From: Begonia masoniana
Taxonomy: Eukaryota > Streptophyta > Magnoliopsida > Cucurbitales > Begoniaceae
Direction: 5' to 3'
Assembly (NCBI GenBank): GCA_022432975.1
Contig: CM039510.1
Span: forward strand, 16,757,023-16,821,022
DNA length: 64,000 nt
In this document: positions 34,001-45,079 of the stretch, piece by piece
Numbering within the stretch: the first letter of the stretch is position 1
Layout of the letters: each line of letters begins with the position of its first letter
The notes under the pieces: model-generated
Databases searched by the model: none
What the model was told of the DNA's origin: nothing
What the model saw: only the letters and a program-made list of their open reading frames with translations
Made by a program: the position numbers and the translations under genes

Positions 34001-37000
34001 ACTCCAAGTGTAAGCTTTCTTCTACTATTCATCAGCACGCTATTACTAAGTCTTAATTAGGCGGTCCCAGAAGGTTATTGGGTCCTCAGTAACACGTCAT
34101 GTCTCACTCACTTTCAAGTTTAAACCTTTGATAGGTGTGAAATGGCTAACTTAGGTTCTAACCCCAAGTTCCATGTAACAGTCAACCTTATTTTGCTTGA
34201 TACCGATCCGTTCTTTTGAACAAATTGAGTGAAGTGTAACTTTTTTATACTTCATCAAACGCATACTAATTCTTAATTTACGCGTCCCATGAAGGTTATT
34301 AGGTTCCTTCTTACACGTCGTGTTCTCATCACTTTCAAGTCAACCTGAAAGGATGAAATGGGTATAACTTGTTTCTAACCACAAGTCATGTAACAGTCAA
34401 CCTCATTTGCTAGATACGTTCAGTTCTTTTAAACAAATCGATAAAGTGAAGTTTCCAATACTTCATCAAACGCATTACTAAGTCTTAATTAGGCGTCCAT
34501 GAAGGTTATTGGGTCCTTAGTACACGTTGTTCTCATCACTTTAAGTTAAACTTGAAGGTGAAATGGATAACTTAGGTTCTAACAACAAGTCATGTAACAG
34601 TCAACCTCATTTGCTTGATACGTTCAGTTCTTTTGAAACAAATCGATTGAACGTGAACTTTTTTATACTCATCAAACGCATTACTAAGTTTTAATTACGC
34701 GTCCTTGAAGGTTATTAGGTCCTTAGTACACGTTGTTCTCATCACTTCATGTTAAAACTTGAAGATGAAATAGATAACTTAGGTTCTAACAACAAGTCAT
34801 GTAATAGTCAACCTCATTTGCTGATACGTTCAGTTTCTTTGAAACAAATCGATTAAAGTGAAGTTTCCAATACTTCATCAAACGCATTACTAAGTCTTAA
34901 TAGCCGTCCATGAAGGTTATTGTGTCCTTAGTACACGTTGTTCTCATCACTTTAAGTAAACTTGAAGGTGAAATTGGACTAACTTAGGTTCTAAACAACA
35001 AGTCATGTAACAGTCAATCTCATTGGCTTGATACGTTCAGTTCTTTTGAAACAACTCGATTGAAGTGAACTTTTTTATACTTCATCAAACGCATTACTAA
35101 GTTTTAATTAGCGTCCATGAACGTTGTTAGGTCCTTAGTAACACGTTGTTCTCATCACTTCAAGTTAAACTTGAAGATGAAAATGGATAACTAGGTTCTA
35201 ACCACAAGTCATGTAACAATCAACCTCATTGCATGATACGTTCAGTTCTTTTTGAAACAAATCGATTGAAGTGTACATTTTATAATTCATCAAACGCATT
35301 ACTAATTCTTAATTACGCATCATGAATGTTATTGGGTCCTTAGTACACATTGTTCTCATCACTTCAAGTAAATCCTTGAAAGGGAAATGGATAATTTAGG
35401 TTCTAACAACAAGTCATGTAACAGTCAACCTCATTTACTTGATACGTTAAGTTCTTTTAAAACAAATCGATTGAAGTGAACTTTCTTATAATTCATCAAA
35501 CGCATTACTAACTCTTAATTACGCGTCCATGAAGGTATTGGGTCCTTAGTGCACGTCATTCTCAACTCTTCAAGTTAAAATTTGAAAGTGAAATGGATAA
35601 CTTAGGTTCTAACAACATGTCATGTAACAGTCAACCTCATTTGCTTGATACGTTCAGTTCTTTAGAAACAAATCGATTGAAGTGAAGTTTCCAATACTTC
35701 ATCAAACGTCTTACTAAGTCTTAATTACGCGTCATGAAGGTTGTTGTCCTCAGTACACGTCGTTCTCATTACTTTAAGTTAAACCTTGAAGGTGAAATGG
35801 ATAACTTAGGTTTTAACCACAAGTCATGTAACAGTCAACCTCATTTGCATGATACGTTCAGTTCTTTCGAAACAAATCGATTGAAGTGAACTTTCTTATA
35901 ATTCATCAAACGCATTACTAAGTCTTAATTACTCGTCCATGAAGGTTATTGGGTCCTTAGTACACGTCGTTCTCATCACTTCAAGTTAAACCTTGAAGGT
36001 GAAATGTATAACTTAGGTTATAACCACAAGTCGTGTAACAGTCAACCTATTTTGCTTGATACGTTCAATTCTTTTGAAACAAATCGATTAAAGTGTACTT
36101 TTTTATACTTTATCAAGCGCATTACCAATTCTTAATTACGCGTCCATGAAGGTTATTGGGTCCTCAGTACACGTCGTTCTCATCACTTCAAGTTAAACGT
36201 TGAAGGTGAAATAGATAACATTGGTTCTAACTATAAGTCATGTAACAGTCAACCTCATTTGCTTGATACGTTTAACTCTTTTGGAACAAATCGATTGAAG
36301 TGAACTTTCTTATGCTTCATCAAACGCATTACTAAATCTTAATTACGCGTCTATGAAAGTTATTGGGTCCCTCAGTACACGTCGTTCCTATCACTTTAAG
36401 TTAATTATTGAAGGTGAAATGGATAACTTTGGTTCTAACCACATGTCATGTAACAGTAAACCTCATTTGCTTGATACGTTCAACTCTTTTAGAGCAAATC
36501 GATTGAAGTTAACTTTTTTATACTTCATCAAATGCATTACTAAGTCTTTATTACGCATCCATGTAGGTTACTGGGTCCTCAGTACACGTCGTTCTCATCA
36601 CTTCACGTAAAACCTTGAAGGTGAAATGGATAACTTAGGTTCAAACCATAAGTGTAGTAAGAGTCATCTTATTTTGCTTGATACATTTAGTTCTTTTGAA
36701 AAAAATCGATTGAAGTGTACTTTCTTATACTTGTCAAGCACATTACTAAGTCTAATTACGGGTCCATAAAGCTTATAGGGTCCTCAGTACACGTCGTTCT
36801 CATCACTTCAAGTTAAACCTTGAAGGTGAAATGGATAACTTAGGTTCTAACCACAAGTCATGTAACAGTCAACCTATTTTGCTTACGTTCAGTTCTTTTA
36901 AAACAAATCGATTGAAGTGAACTTTCTTATACTTCATCAAACACGTTACTAAGTCTTAATTACGCGTCCATGATGGTTATTAGGTCCTCAGTACACGTCG

Positions 37001-37086
37001 TTCTCATCACTTCAAGTTAAACCTTGAAGGTGAAATGGATAACTTAGGTTCTAACCACAAGTCATGTAACAGTCAACCTATTTTTG
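28050..37086 (-). repeat. Satellite array 2, reverse orientation
   Basis: About 44 monomers of the same satellite, reading as the reverse complement of array 1 (for example GTACACGTCGTTCTCATCAC). From 28050 to 31450 a block of about 120 bp per monomer (from TTAATTACGCGTCC to AAGTCATGTAAC) is almost invariant, while the remaining 80-odd bp is variable, with indels. From 31450 to 32820 and 33840 to 34440 indels are dense throughout. From about 33830 rightwards the variants match array 3 as an inverted copy. Confidence 0.97.
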
Positions 37087-39291
37087 TAGCACCCGGTTCT
37101 ATTAAACCAATTTCAATTCAATTATTTTATAGTAAGCATGTTGTGGAGAAAATTGAGGAAAGTATTAATTAGGTTAATGAGTGACTAAGTAAGGGCATAG
37201 TGGTAAATTGAGAACTTATAATGGATAACGTATTTAAGGAAAGTGGCTTTGTGATTAAATGCACTGTAGCCGCCACTCTTTCCCTACTCTCCTCTCTCGA
37301 TACTCAAATCAAGCAGTAGAGCTCTCTAGGCGATTCTTCCATCCGATTTTCTCCAAACTAGGTGAGTTTTATTTCGATTCCTTGCTGCATTGGTAACTAT
37401 CGACGATTTCGGGAGTGGATAAATGTGAGTTTCGAGAATGCTGTGAGCAAACTATTTCGAGTTTTGTGGTAATCGGAGATGTATAACGAACTAAGCTCCC
37501 AAACTAGTTTCCATAGGCTTCTGGATAGTGTAGAATGAAGTTTAGTAAAATCTAATCGATAATCTATCCATGGTTTTAGGTTGAGTAAGCTCCCAAAGTA
37601 ATTTACAACACCGACCATTTCGAGGAGATCCAGGTAAGTGAAGTATGCATGTGCCTTCGGGCCTACATCACAAAATAGTAGGATTATGTATTGTGTGAAT
37701 GAGTTTGTATGTCATGCATCATGTTTTTTTGAAAGATTACGAAAATGAATTTCCATGTAAGGAATGGTAAGGCATGAACTGAATGTGACAGACAAACTAT
37801 TAAGGGAACTAATCCACCCTTTAACTTATGAAGGGATTTATAACATTGGGAGGATTGATTCCACTCCCAAGGAAACTGAGGGATCAAATCAGCTATTAAG
37901 GGAATTCATTCCCCTCTTAATGAAGTAGTGGATGTATAACATTGGGAGGATTGATCCCACTCCCAAGGGAATCGAGGGATCAGATCAGTTCATCAATGAA
38001 TGTGAATGCAACTGAGAAGAGAAAGTAGAAATTGCATGTTTAGGAATTTATGTTTCAGTATTTCATTTCATTATTGCTTTACTTACTTAGCATTAGGCTA
38101 ATAGAAGAGTTTTATGATGTAGGTGTTGAGGATACTGCAGGTGATTTCCCTGAGTGCACAGATGAATAGATGAGGTTGGAGGAGTACATTCATGTTTCGG
38201 CCTGGTAAACTGATGAGGCGGATTAATTGATGTCAGTGGATGGAAAAGTTTAGTGAACCATGATTCAATTTGAGTATGACGAGAGTTCTTATAAAAATGG
38301 TAGTTTTAATGTTTTGAAATACATTGGAGACCTTTCTGATATTAATACTCTGTTGGCTTTAAAAGTAGTTTCTACCAAATTCTGGAGTAATATATGCATT
38401 TAAGTAGTTTTGAATGTTCTTTTGCAAATGCTCAAATTCTTTTGGTAGTCAGAGCTTTCCCTGTGTAGAGAAAATGCTAGATGAGCTGTTATATAAAGTT
38501 GTTGTTCTTTTGACCATCGGATGATGTCTTAAGTAAAGCCATCAGATGATGTCATCAGTAAAGCCATCGGATGATGTCATCAGTAAAGCCATCAGATGAT
38601 GTCTTCAGTAAAGCCATCGGATGATGTCTTCAGTAGAAGCCATCGGATGATGTCTTCAGTAAAATCATCGGATGATGTCTTCAGTGGAAGCCATCGAAAG
38701 ATATAGGTAGAAAATTTGTCGTTTTATAACCGGATGATGTCGAGTATTTTATCCATCGGATGATGAAGGTAAAAGTCTTTTGTCGTTTTGTAACCGGATG
38801 ATGTCGAGTGTCTTATCTACCGGAAGATGTGAGTAAGCATAGTTGTCGTTTTGCGATCGGCTGAAGTTGGAAGAGTGATTCTTCTGGCTGACATCATCGG
38901 CTGAAGTTGGAAGAGTGATTCTTCTGGCTGACGTCATCGGTGAAAGTCCTCCGTTTTGTTTCTGCCCATTTTCGTTGACTTTGATCAGCGGATGATGTGG
39001 TTGACCTTTATGATCTTCAAGCATTTCATACTTAAGCTTTCATCTCTTCTATCCGAATTATTTCTCAATATCTTAACCGATTCTTTTAAAATTGTTTTAC
39101 AGTTTGTTAAACTCTATTTTCGTTAAAATAAAAAAAAATATTCCGCTGCTAATTTTAAAATTTTGAGGCTTTGGCAAATGTCAAAATTTTGATTTTTGAG
39201 CGAAGTTTTTTTTTAGAAATTAGACAAATTTTTCTTAGTCCTGTTCTGTGCTATGTGTAACGAACTGAGTTTAGAAAACTCGGGCGTTACA
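37087..39291 (+). repeat. Solo LTR with TSD ATTTT
   Basis: TGTAGCACCCGG...CTCGGGCGTTACA, 2205 bp, flanked by ATTTT at 37082-37086 and 39292-39296, inserted in a satellite monomer (host ...CCTATTTTGCTTG...). No internal domain, so it is a solo LTR left by recombination between the two LTRs. It has the shared leader layout: CT-rich leader near 37270-37360, a 54-nt candidate exon (37580-37633) ending GATCCAG|GTAAGTG, and an exon at 38123 after TATGATGTAG whose frame starts G-V-E-D-T-A-G-D and stops at 38167. A minisatellite of about 25 bp (GCCATCGGATGATGTC) lies at 38512-38700. An inverted copy is at 51217-53400. Confidence 0.95.
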
Positions 39292-39853
39292 ATTTTGCTT
39301 GATACGTTCAGTTGTTTTGAAACGAATCGATTAAAGTGAACTTCTATACTTCATAAAACGCATTACTAAGTCTTAATTATACATCCATAAAGGTTATTGG
39401 GTTCTCTGTACACGTCGTTCTCATCACTTCAAGTTAAACATTGAAGGTGAAATGGATAACTTAGATTCTAACCACAAGTCATGTAACAGTCAACCTATTT
39501 TGCTTGATACGTTCAGTTCTTTTGTTCTGAGTCAACACCGTCTATATCCAAAGTTTTCTAAGTGTGAGTTTTAGCGGGACAAGGTCGGTTTTCTTGGCCA
39601 TATCATATCACAAGAAGGAGTTTCTGTGGATCTGAGTAAAATTTAGGTGGTCAGAGATTGAAGTGTACTTTCTTGTACTTTATCAAGCGCATTACTAAGT
39701 CTTAATTACGCGTCCATGAAGGTTATAGGGTCCTCAATACACGTTGTTCTCATCACTTCAAGTTAAACCTTGAAGGTAAAATGGATAACTTAGATTCTAA
39801 CCACAAGTCATGTAACAGTCAACCTATTTTGCTTGATACGTTCAGTTCTTTTG
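39292..39853. repeat. Satellite/RT chimeric tandem repeat
   Basis: Satellite (reverse orientation) resumes at 39292. At 39525-39656 a 132-bp piece of Ty3/gypsy reverse transcriptase (plus strand; reads FLGHIISQEGVSVD) replaces part of a monomer, and satellite follows to 39853. The same RT start then recurs at 39854, an offset of 329 bp. So a unit of about 197 bp of satellite plus 132 bp of RT has been tandemly duplicated across the original junction. Confidence 0.88.
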
Positions 39854-40352
39854 TTCTGAGTCAACACCGTCTATATCCAAAGTTTTCTAAGTTTGAGTTC
39901 TAGCGGGACAAGGTCGGTTTTCTTGGCCATATCATATCACAGGAAGGAGTTTCTGTGGATCTGAGTAAAATTTAGGTGGTCAGAGATTAGCCACGGCCAA
40001 AAAACGTGCATGAGGTACGTGGATTTCTAGGGTTGGCTGGCTATTATCAGAAGTTCATAGAGGGATTCTTGAAGATTGCAGTTCCTCTCTCACGCTTGAC
40101 TCGGAAGAATGAGAAGTTTATATGGTCGGCTTGCTTGTGACGGGAGTTTTATAGAATTGAAGCAGAAGTTGACCACAGCTCAGTGCTAATGTTGCCTGTT
40201 GAAGGTGATAAATTCAGTATTTATTGTGATGCGTCTGGAGTTGGACTTGGTTGTGTGTTGATGTAGGAAGGTAGAGTTATTGCCTATGCCTCTCGGCAGT
40301 TGAAGCCGTATGAGCAGAACTATCCTACACATGACCTAGAGTTAGCAGCCGT
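39854..40352 (+). pseudogene. Reverse transcriptase end and RNase H (decayed)
   Basis: Plus-strand Ty3/gypsy pol. Motifs in order: FLGHIISQEGVSVD (end of RT), VRGFLGLAGYYQKFIEGF (RT-RNase H connection), PLSRLTRK, then RNase H with [42 protein letters not shown]. The D of YCDAS and the E of DLELAAV are catalytic-type positions. Stops occur at former W and Q codons (E-F-stop-R-D-K, R-D-stop-P-R, L-M-stop-E-G). The frame is cut after 40352 by a solo LTR and resumes at 42872. The upstream part of pol is missing and satellite abuts it. Confidence 0.88.
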
Positions 40353-40513
40353 TGTAACACCCGACATTTTGGCCAGGTGATTTTCTGACCATTTTCATTG
40401 TCACCCTCTTATTTAACCTTTATGATTTAAAATTTAGTGTTAATACAAATTTATTACAAGTTGAGTAAAACTAGGTTAGGTGGCAGTTTTGTAATTAGAA
40501 TTGATGGATTAAG

Positions 40514-40522
40514 TATAAATAG
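40514..40522 (+). promoter_or_regulatory. TATA box of solo LTR
   Basis: TATAAATAG, a textbook plant TATA box, 161 bp into the LTR and followed by a CT-rich leader (40555-40625). Confidence 0.6.
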
Positions 40523-41002
40523 GAAATGGAAACCTTAAATCTCATTTATTGCCACTGTAGCCGACATTCCCTCTCGGCGATTCCTTCTTTCCCAAGTTCT
40601 TGCTCTCGGCTACCAGAACTTCCCTTTACCGACGGCTGGTTTCGAGCTTGCTCTTCTCTGCAAATCTACACCCGAGGTATGAAATAGACAATGTAGTCAT
40701 TCATTCGTAAATAGAGCTCTGTTTTCAGCTCGGCACTGAGTTCGGATTTTTTTAGCAGTGGCCGAGTAGTTTAAGACCTTTTAAAATCTGAGAGTAGAAA
40801 TGTCATCCCGAATCGATTCTGAACATTTTAAGTAACCAACTCGGATTTAATCAATGGTAAAACCTGTCCACCTAGTTTCGGATTTCAGACTGCAGTGTGT
40901 CAAGCAGAGGAATCGGAATGACTTTAGCTATTAGATCCTAGGATGGTTTATGATTAGGACTACTAGGACTTTGTTTTAACTACTGTAATGTACATGTTTT
41001 AG

Positions 41003-41753
41003 GTGAAGAAGTTAAAGAGAGGAAGTTCGGATTGCTAAGGAATCCAGGTAAGTGAATGTATTAAGATTTCCGGCCACTAGGGCCCTACACTGCAAGGGTA
41101 TTAGGAAATCACTGTGATGTTTGTCTGTTGACTACAACTATCTATTTTCCATGATATGAAGTATTTGTGTAAGTAAATGTAAGTTACAGGATGTTTTACT
41201 TGCCATTATGGTAAGACTTTTCTCTATGAACCTCATGTCTGTGTATTATGTCCACGTTTATGATTAAGTTGAGAACATGAAAAGTAAATGTAACCATGAT
41301 TAAGTGCAGAACGGGGGGAAAAGACTATGTTAAGTATGACTCGCGAATTTTCCCACTGGTGGAGGCCGAGATAATGATATGTATGGGTCGCGAATTCTCC
41401 CACTGGTGGAGGCCGAGTTAATGATATGTATGGCTCGCGAATTCTCCCACTGGGGAGGCCGAGTGATGTATCATGATTGCCGCGATAGGCAAATGATTAT
41501 GTACGACTGCCGCGATAGGCAAATGACTATGTACCCCTGTCTTCCTCCCTCGTTCCCTGCCTTAATACATGTTATGTAAATGATAAAGATGAACATGAAT
41601 GAAGAATGGTTTATGGATTATGTCTCTTTAAATTGTGTACTCATGTATATCTGTCAGCATGCATTCCTTACTAAGCATTAGGCTTATAGTTAACCTTATG
41701 GTGTAGGTGAAGAAGGTTCAGGTGAGGATGTTATGTTCAAAGAGGATGCTTAA
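41003..41753 (+). CDS. Putative spliced LTR mini-ORF (exons 41003-41047 and 41707-41753)
   Basis: A 45-nt candidate exon and the start of the next, with a 659-nt intron between GTAAGTG and TATGGTGTAG. Joined, the frame is E-E-V-K-E-R-K-F ... R-N-P then G-E-E-G-S-G-E-D and stops. Only the G-[DE] and G-E-D positions align with the LTRs at 1229 and 14288, so the peptide is much less conserved than the splice-like layout. No in-frame AUG was found upstream in the exon. Confidence 0.25.
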
Positions 41754-42866
41754 GGCTGGTTGCTGGAGGATGCTCAAGGTGACAGTGCAGGACTGGAGAG
41801 GCGATTTATGACCCCTGGTTAAGACTCTTATGTTACAGTATGTTAAAGGATATGGTAGCTTAAGTAGGATGAGATTATTTTAAAACGTTGAGCTTTGAAA
41901 CTGTCTGGTGGATCACTGAGTCAGGGAATGATTATATAGATTTATAAATGATCTGTTGCTTAAGTCTTCCGCTATATGCATCTTGAATGAGTTGTGTTTT
42001 CTTTCTGTTGGAAGGAGTCATTTGATGATTTAGAGTTCTCTACCGTAAGACGGAAGCTGGAAGAGGTAGTCTTCCGGCTGACGTCATCGGCAGATGCCGA
42101 AAGAATAGTTGTTGATGGTTTAGTCTTCCGGCTGACGTCATCGGCAGATGCCAAAAGAATAGTTGTTGATGGTTTAGTCTTCCGGTTGACGTCATCGGCA
42201 GATGCCGAAGGTTAATTGTTTGATGGTTTAGTCTTCCGGCTGACGTCATCGACAGATGCCGAAGGGTAGTTGTTTGATGGTTTAGTCTTCCGGATGACGT
42301 CACCGGAAGATGTAAAATGTGTTTTGTCGATTAGCAACCGGAAGATGTAAAATGTGTTTTGTCGATTAGCGACCGGAAGATGTAAAGTGTGTTTTGTCGT
42401 TTAGCGACCGGATGGTATTTTAATTTAGCACGCGAGGCCCACGTGCCCACCGGAAGATGTCTTCTTTTAGGCGATGTTAAGCGAGTCACGCGTAATGCAC
42501 GTGATGACCGGACGACTAAATTACTGAGGGTTGTCAATGCATGCAACCCATGCAAAACCCGTGTGGTATTATGTTAAGAGAATTGAGGGCACCTCCTCTT
42601 TTCCCGAAATTGTCAAGAAGCCAATGACCGAGTCTAGTCGCTCAACTCTGTGAAGGTTGAGCCGACGAGGCGTGGGAAGTCGGGCACGAGAGGGTTCGTC
42701 TTCCTTAATGGTTCTGCGTTTCTATTACCAGTTTAAGAAAAAAAAGTATATGTAAAATGTGAAAGTCTGTTGAGAGATAGTAAGTGAATGTAATAATAGT
42801 AAAAGTCAAGCAAACGATTAATGAAAGAATATGAACACGTGACGGCTCCTGGCTGGGGTCGTTACA

Positions 42867-43401
42867 GCCGTGGTTTTCGCACTGTATATTTGGAGACATT
42901 ATTTATATGGGCAGCAGTGCGAAATATATTCAGACCACAAGAGCTTGAAGTATTTGTTTACGTAAAAGGAGCTAAACATGCGATAGAGAAGGTGGCTAGA
43001 GTTTGTGAAAGACTATGAGTTTGAGATTAAATACCACCCGGGAAAGCCGAACAAGGTCGCGGATGCTTTGAGCCGAATGCCTACTGCGAGTCAGCCTTCA
43101 CTTGCAGCAATGTCGGTTACGTTGAGGTCTGAGATTGAGAAGTTTGATGTGGAGATTGTGGCAGATTTGTCCAGTATGCTCACCAACATTTCTCTCAGGC
43201 CGACTATTCTGGATAAGAAACGTGAAGCTCAGCAGAAAGATATGGAGTGTGAGGAGCATCGATTGAACATGACATCTGGAGACTTGTCTAATTTTAACTT
43301 GTCAGAGATGGTATTCTGAAGTTCAGACATAGGTGGTACGTGTCTAATGACGAGGAGCTAAGGAGAGAAATATTAGCCGAGGCGCATTCTTCAGCATACT
43401 C
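42867..43401 (+). pseudogene. RNase H end and linker to integrase
   Basis: This resumes the pol cut at 40352: VFAL and WRHYLYG (with a frame change), then [19 protein letters not shown], the diagnostic end of Ty3/gypsy RNase H, in a frame open from 43005 to 43319. The following linker reaches R-W-Y-V, the lead-in to the integrase zinc finger (43329-43342), before the second solo LTR interrupts at 43402. The last five bases, TACTC, are one copy of that LTR's target duplication. Confidence 0.85.
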
Positions 43402-43662
43402 TGTGACAACCCTAATACTGTACCCGATTTTCTCGTACTATTTTTTTTATCTTTATATCATAAATAAATCTCGTACGTGTGAGCAGAATTAAAACTTTTT
43501 AAATCGGGATCGAAGTCTGAGTTTATAAACCATTAACAAAACTTTAAAACAATTTAAATAAAACTTAAAACAATTATTTAAACCATTAAAACCATTAAAA
43601 ACGATCGGCCAGCGAAACAAGACAAAAACAGGGCAGAAGGGACATTTGTCCCAAAAATTTGA

Positions 43663-43895
43663 GGGGCGATCGATCGCCCAAAATCGGCGATCGATCGCCC
43701 CATGGCGATCACACACTGGCGATCCCTCGCCAGGCGGATTGCCCTGGGCGATCATCTCATGCCCAGCGATCGCCATTGCCTGGCGATCGCTAGGCATGTG
43801 CTCTGGAATTTCTTCCAGAGCGCAACCAAGAGGGGCGATCGATCGCCCCCCCTGGCGATCGATCGCCCAACTCTCTGGAATTTCTTCCAGAGAGC
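43663..43895 (-). repeat. GCGATCGATCGCC palindrome cassette in minus LTR
   Basis: At least four GGCGATCGATCGCC-type perfect palindromes, several GGCGATCGC variants, and two CTCTGGAATTTCTTCCAGAG hairpins (near 43800-43822 and 43871-43894). Same motif classes and same relative place as 16321-16616 and 3222-3470, but a different arrangement. Confidence 0.9.
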
Positions 43896-44395
43896 TCGGC
43901 TCCCTCTCTTCTCCTTTCCTCTTTATTTTTCCCTGCATACCATACTTCTAACACATCTTAACAATTTCTCAACACAAATTCTACTTACCTCACCATTAAC
44001 AATTAATCTCTCGACACTCATACATCCTACATATTCTCACTCAAACCGACTCGAGATATAATTAAAACGAAATACATTTTCATAAAAACGAATCGCGTGG
44101 ATACGTTCGACAACTATACATTTCCTCCTGTTTTAAATCACTAAAAATTCAAATAAAACATTACAATAGCATTTTATAAACAAGTTTTAAAAACGTTTAA
44201 AACCCTCAAAATATAAACCTACCGTCTATCCAGAACCAAGCACCCTAAAATGTTTATATACAACATTATCTAACTAATCCATCATTAACCCATAACGTCC
44301 CAATACCTTCCAAAACACATAGACACGTCCCCACGGGTCAAAACGCGCCTCGACTGCACTATCACACTCCCGCGACCATCTTTCATCAACTGGAC

Positions 44396-45079
44396 TTAAA
44401 CTTCAGGAGGAGGAACGCCGTCCTCACCTGTCTTCTCGTAGTCACCTACACCATACAGACACCTATGAGATAAAAATCTCAGCAAGCTCTATGTAAATGT
44501 CATGCATGCTGTGCGTATGAGTTCATAAAAACATGCATCATTTCATTATCTTTACTCTGGTTGTCACCGAGATCTCAACCCCCTAACCGGAGAGGGCACA
44601 TCCAGCGGTCGGACTACCCTTTCCAGCTAGAGTAGGGGGGTACACGCTTACAACACATACAGCCGTGCCTGAGCCCCATCTCGCATGACCTATAACTATA
44701 TGAGTACATATTAGATGCGGTATTATGACAGACCCCTTTGTGCCTACACAATAGATCAATAGCCCCCCTCCGGCCGCATCGCCATTTCTTTAAAACATTA
44801 TGCGAAAATTCATTTTCTATGCATAATTTAAAACTGTGATGCGTGAACAGTTAATGGCATAATTTAAACATACAGCATATATACCATCAAGACTATAGAA
44901 ACATAAACTATAAAACAAAACTAAACCTAACTACCCCACCAAAGCAAATTAAACAAACACGTCACCAAAACTCCTAGAGACGACTTCGACGTACGGTGTA
45001 GGCCAATCGGCCAGAGAAGATCACGAGAACTTACCTCAAGTCCGTTGCAACTCTTGCTCCGTCCACGAGCGTTGTTTAC
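44396..45079 (-). CDS. Putative spliced LTR mini-ORF, interrupted (exons 45079-45035 and 44445-44396)
   Basis: The minus-strand candidate exon of 45 nt follows GCCGTAG and precedes GTAAGTT; the next exon follows GTATGGTGTAG. In the phase used by the other LTRs it reads W-T-E-Q-E-L-Q-R-T, then TGA at the junction, then G-D-Y-E-K-T-G-E-D-G-V-P-P-P-E-V and TAA. Both halves align with the LTR at 1229 (WTELEVQRA; GEDDVPPPDV), so the peptide relation is clear even though this copy has a stop. Confidence 0.35.

Larger units (their letters stand above)
33830..40010 (+). repeat. Left arm of long inverted repeat
   Basis: Reverse complement of about 50508-56660. Paired coordinates add to about 90487 over several kilobases: 37086 with 53401, 35745 with 54742 (the same 2-bp-deleted monomer, GGACAACAACC on one strand), 34700 with 55787. 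It includes satellite, the solo LTR at 37087 and the satellite/RT chimera. Left of about 33830 the monomer variants stop matching. Confidence 0.88.
40353..42866 (+). repeat. Solo LTR with TSD GCCGT, inside RNase H
   Basis: TGTAACACCCGAC...TGGGGTCGTTACA, 2514 bp, flanked by GCCGT at 40348-40352 and 42867-42871, splitting the RNase H codons LAAV from VFAL. TATA box TATAAATAG at 40514. Shared layout: a 45-nt candidate exon 41003-41047 (TTTTAG before, GTAAGTG after), branch-like TTACTAAGC near 41670, acceptor TATGGTGTAG and a frame from 41707 (E-E-G-S-G-E-D) to TAA 41751-41753. Minisatellites: a 47-bp unit (41341, 41388, 41435), a 30-bp unit near 41478-41530, and a unit of about 54 bp with palindromic TGACGTCA (42047-42302). 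Confidence 0.95.

Noticed and set aside
38749..39024. Minus-strand ORF in the solo LTR at 37087
   Set aside because: It reads through the CATCGGATGATG minisatellite, and its partner in the inverted copy (51508-51699) is not preserved as a frame.
42331..42555. Small ORFs on both strands in the solo LTR (also 41972-42303)
   Set aside because: They follow the TGACGTCA minisatellite and repeated GACCGGAAGATG units; no domain and no conservation.
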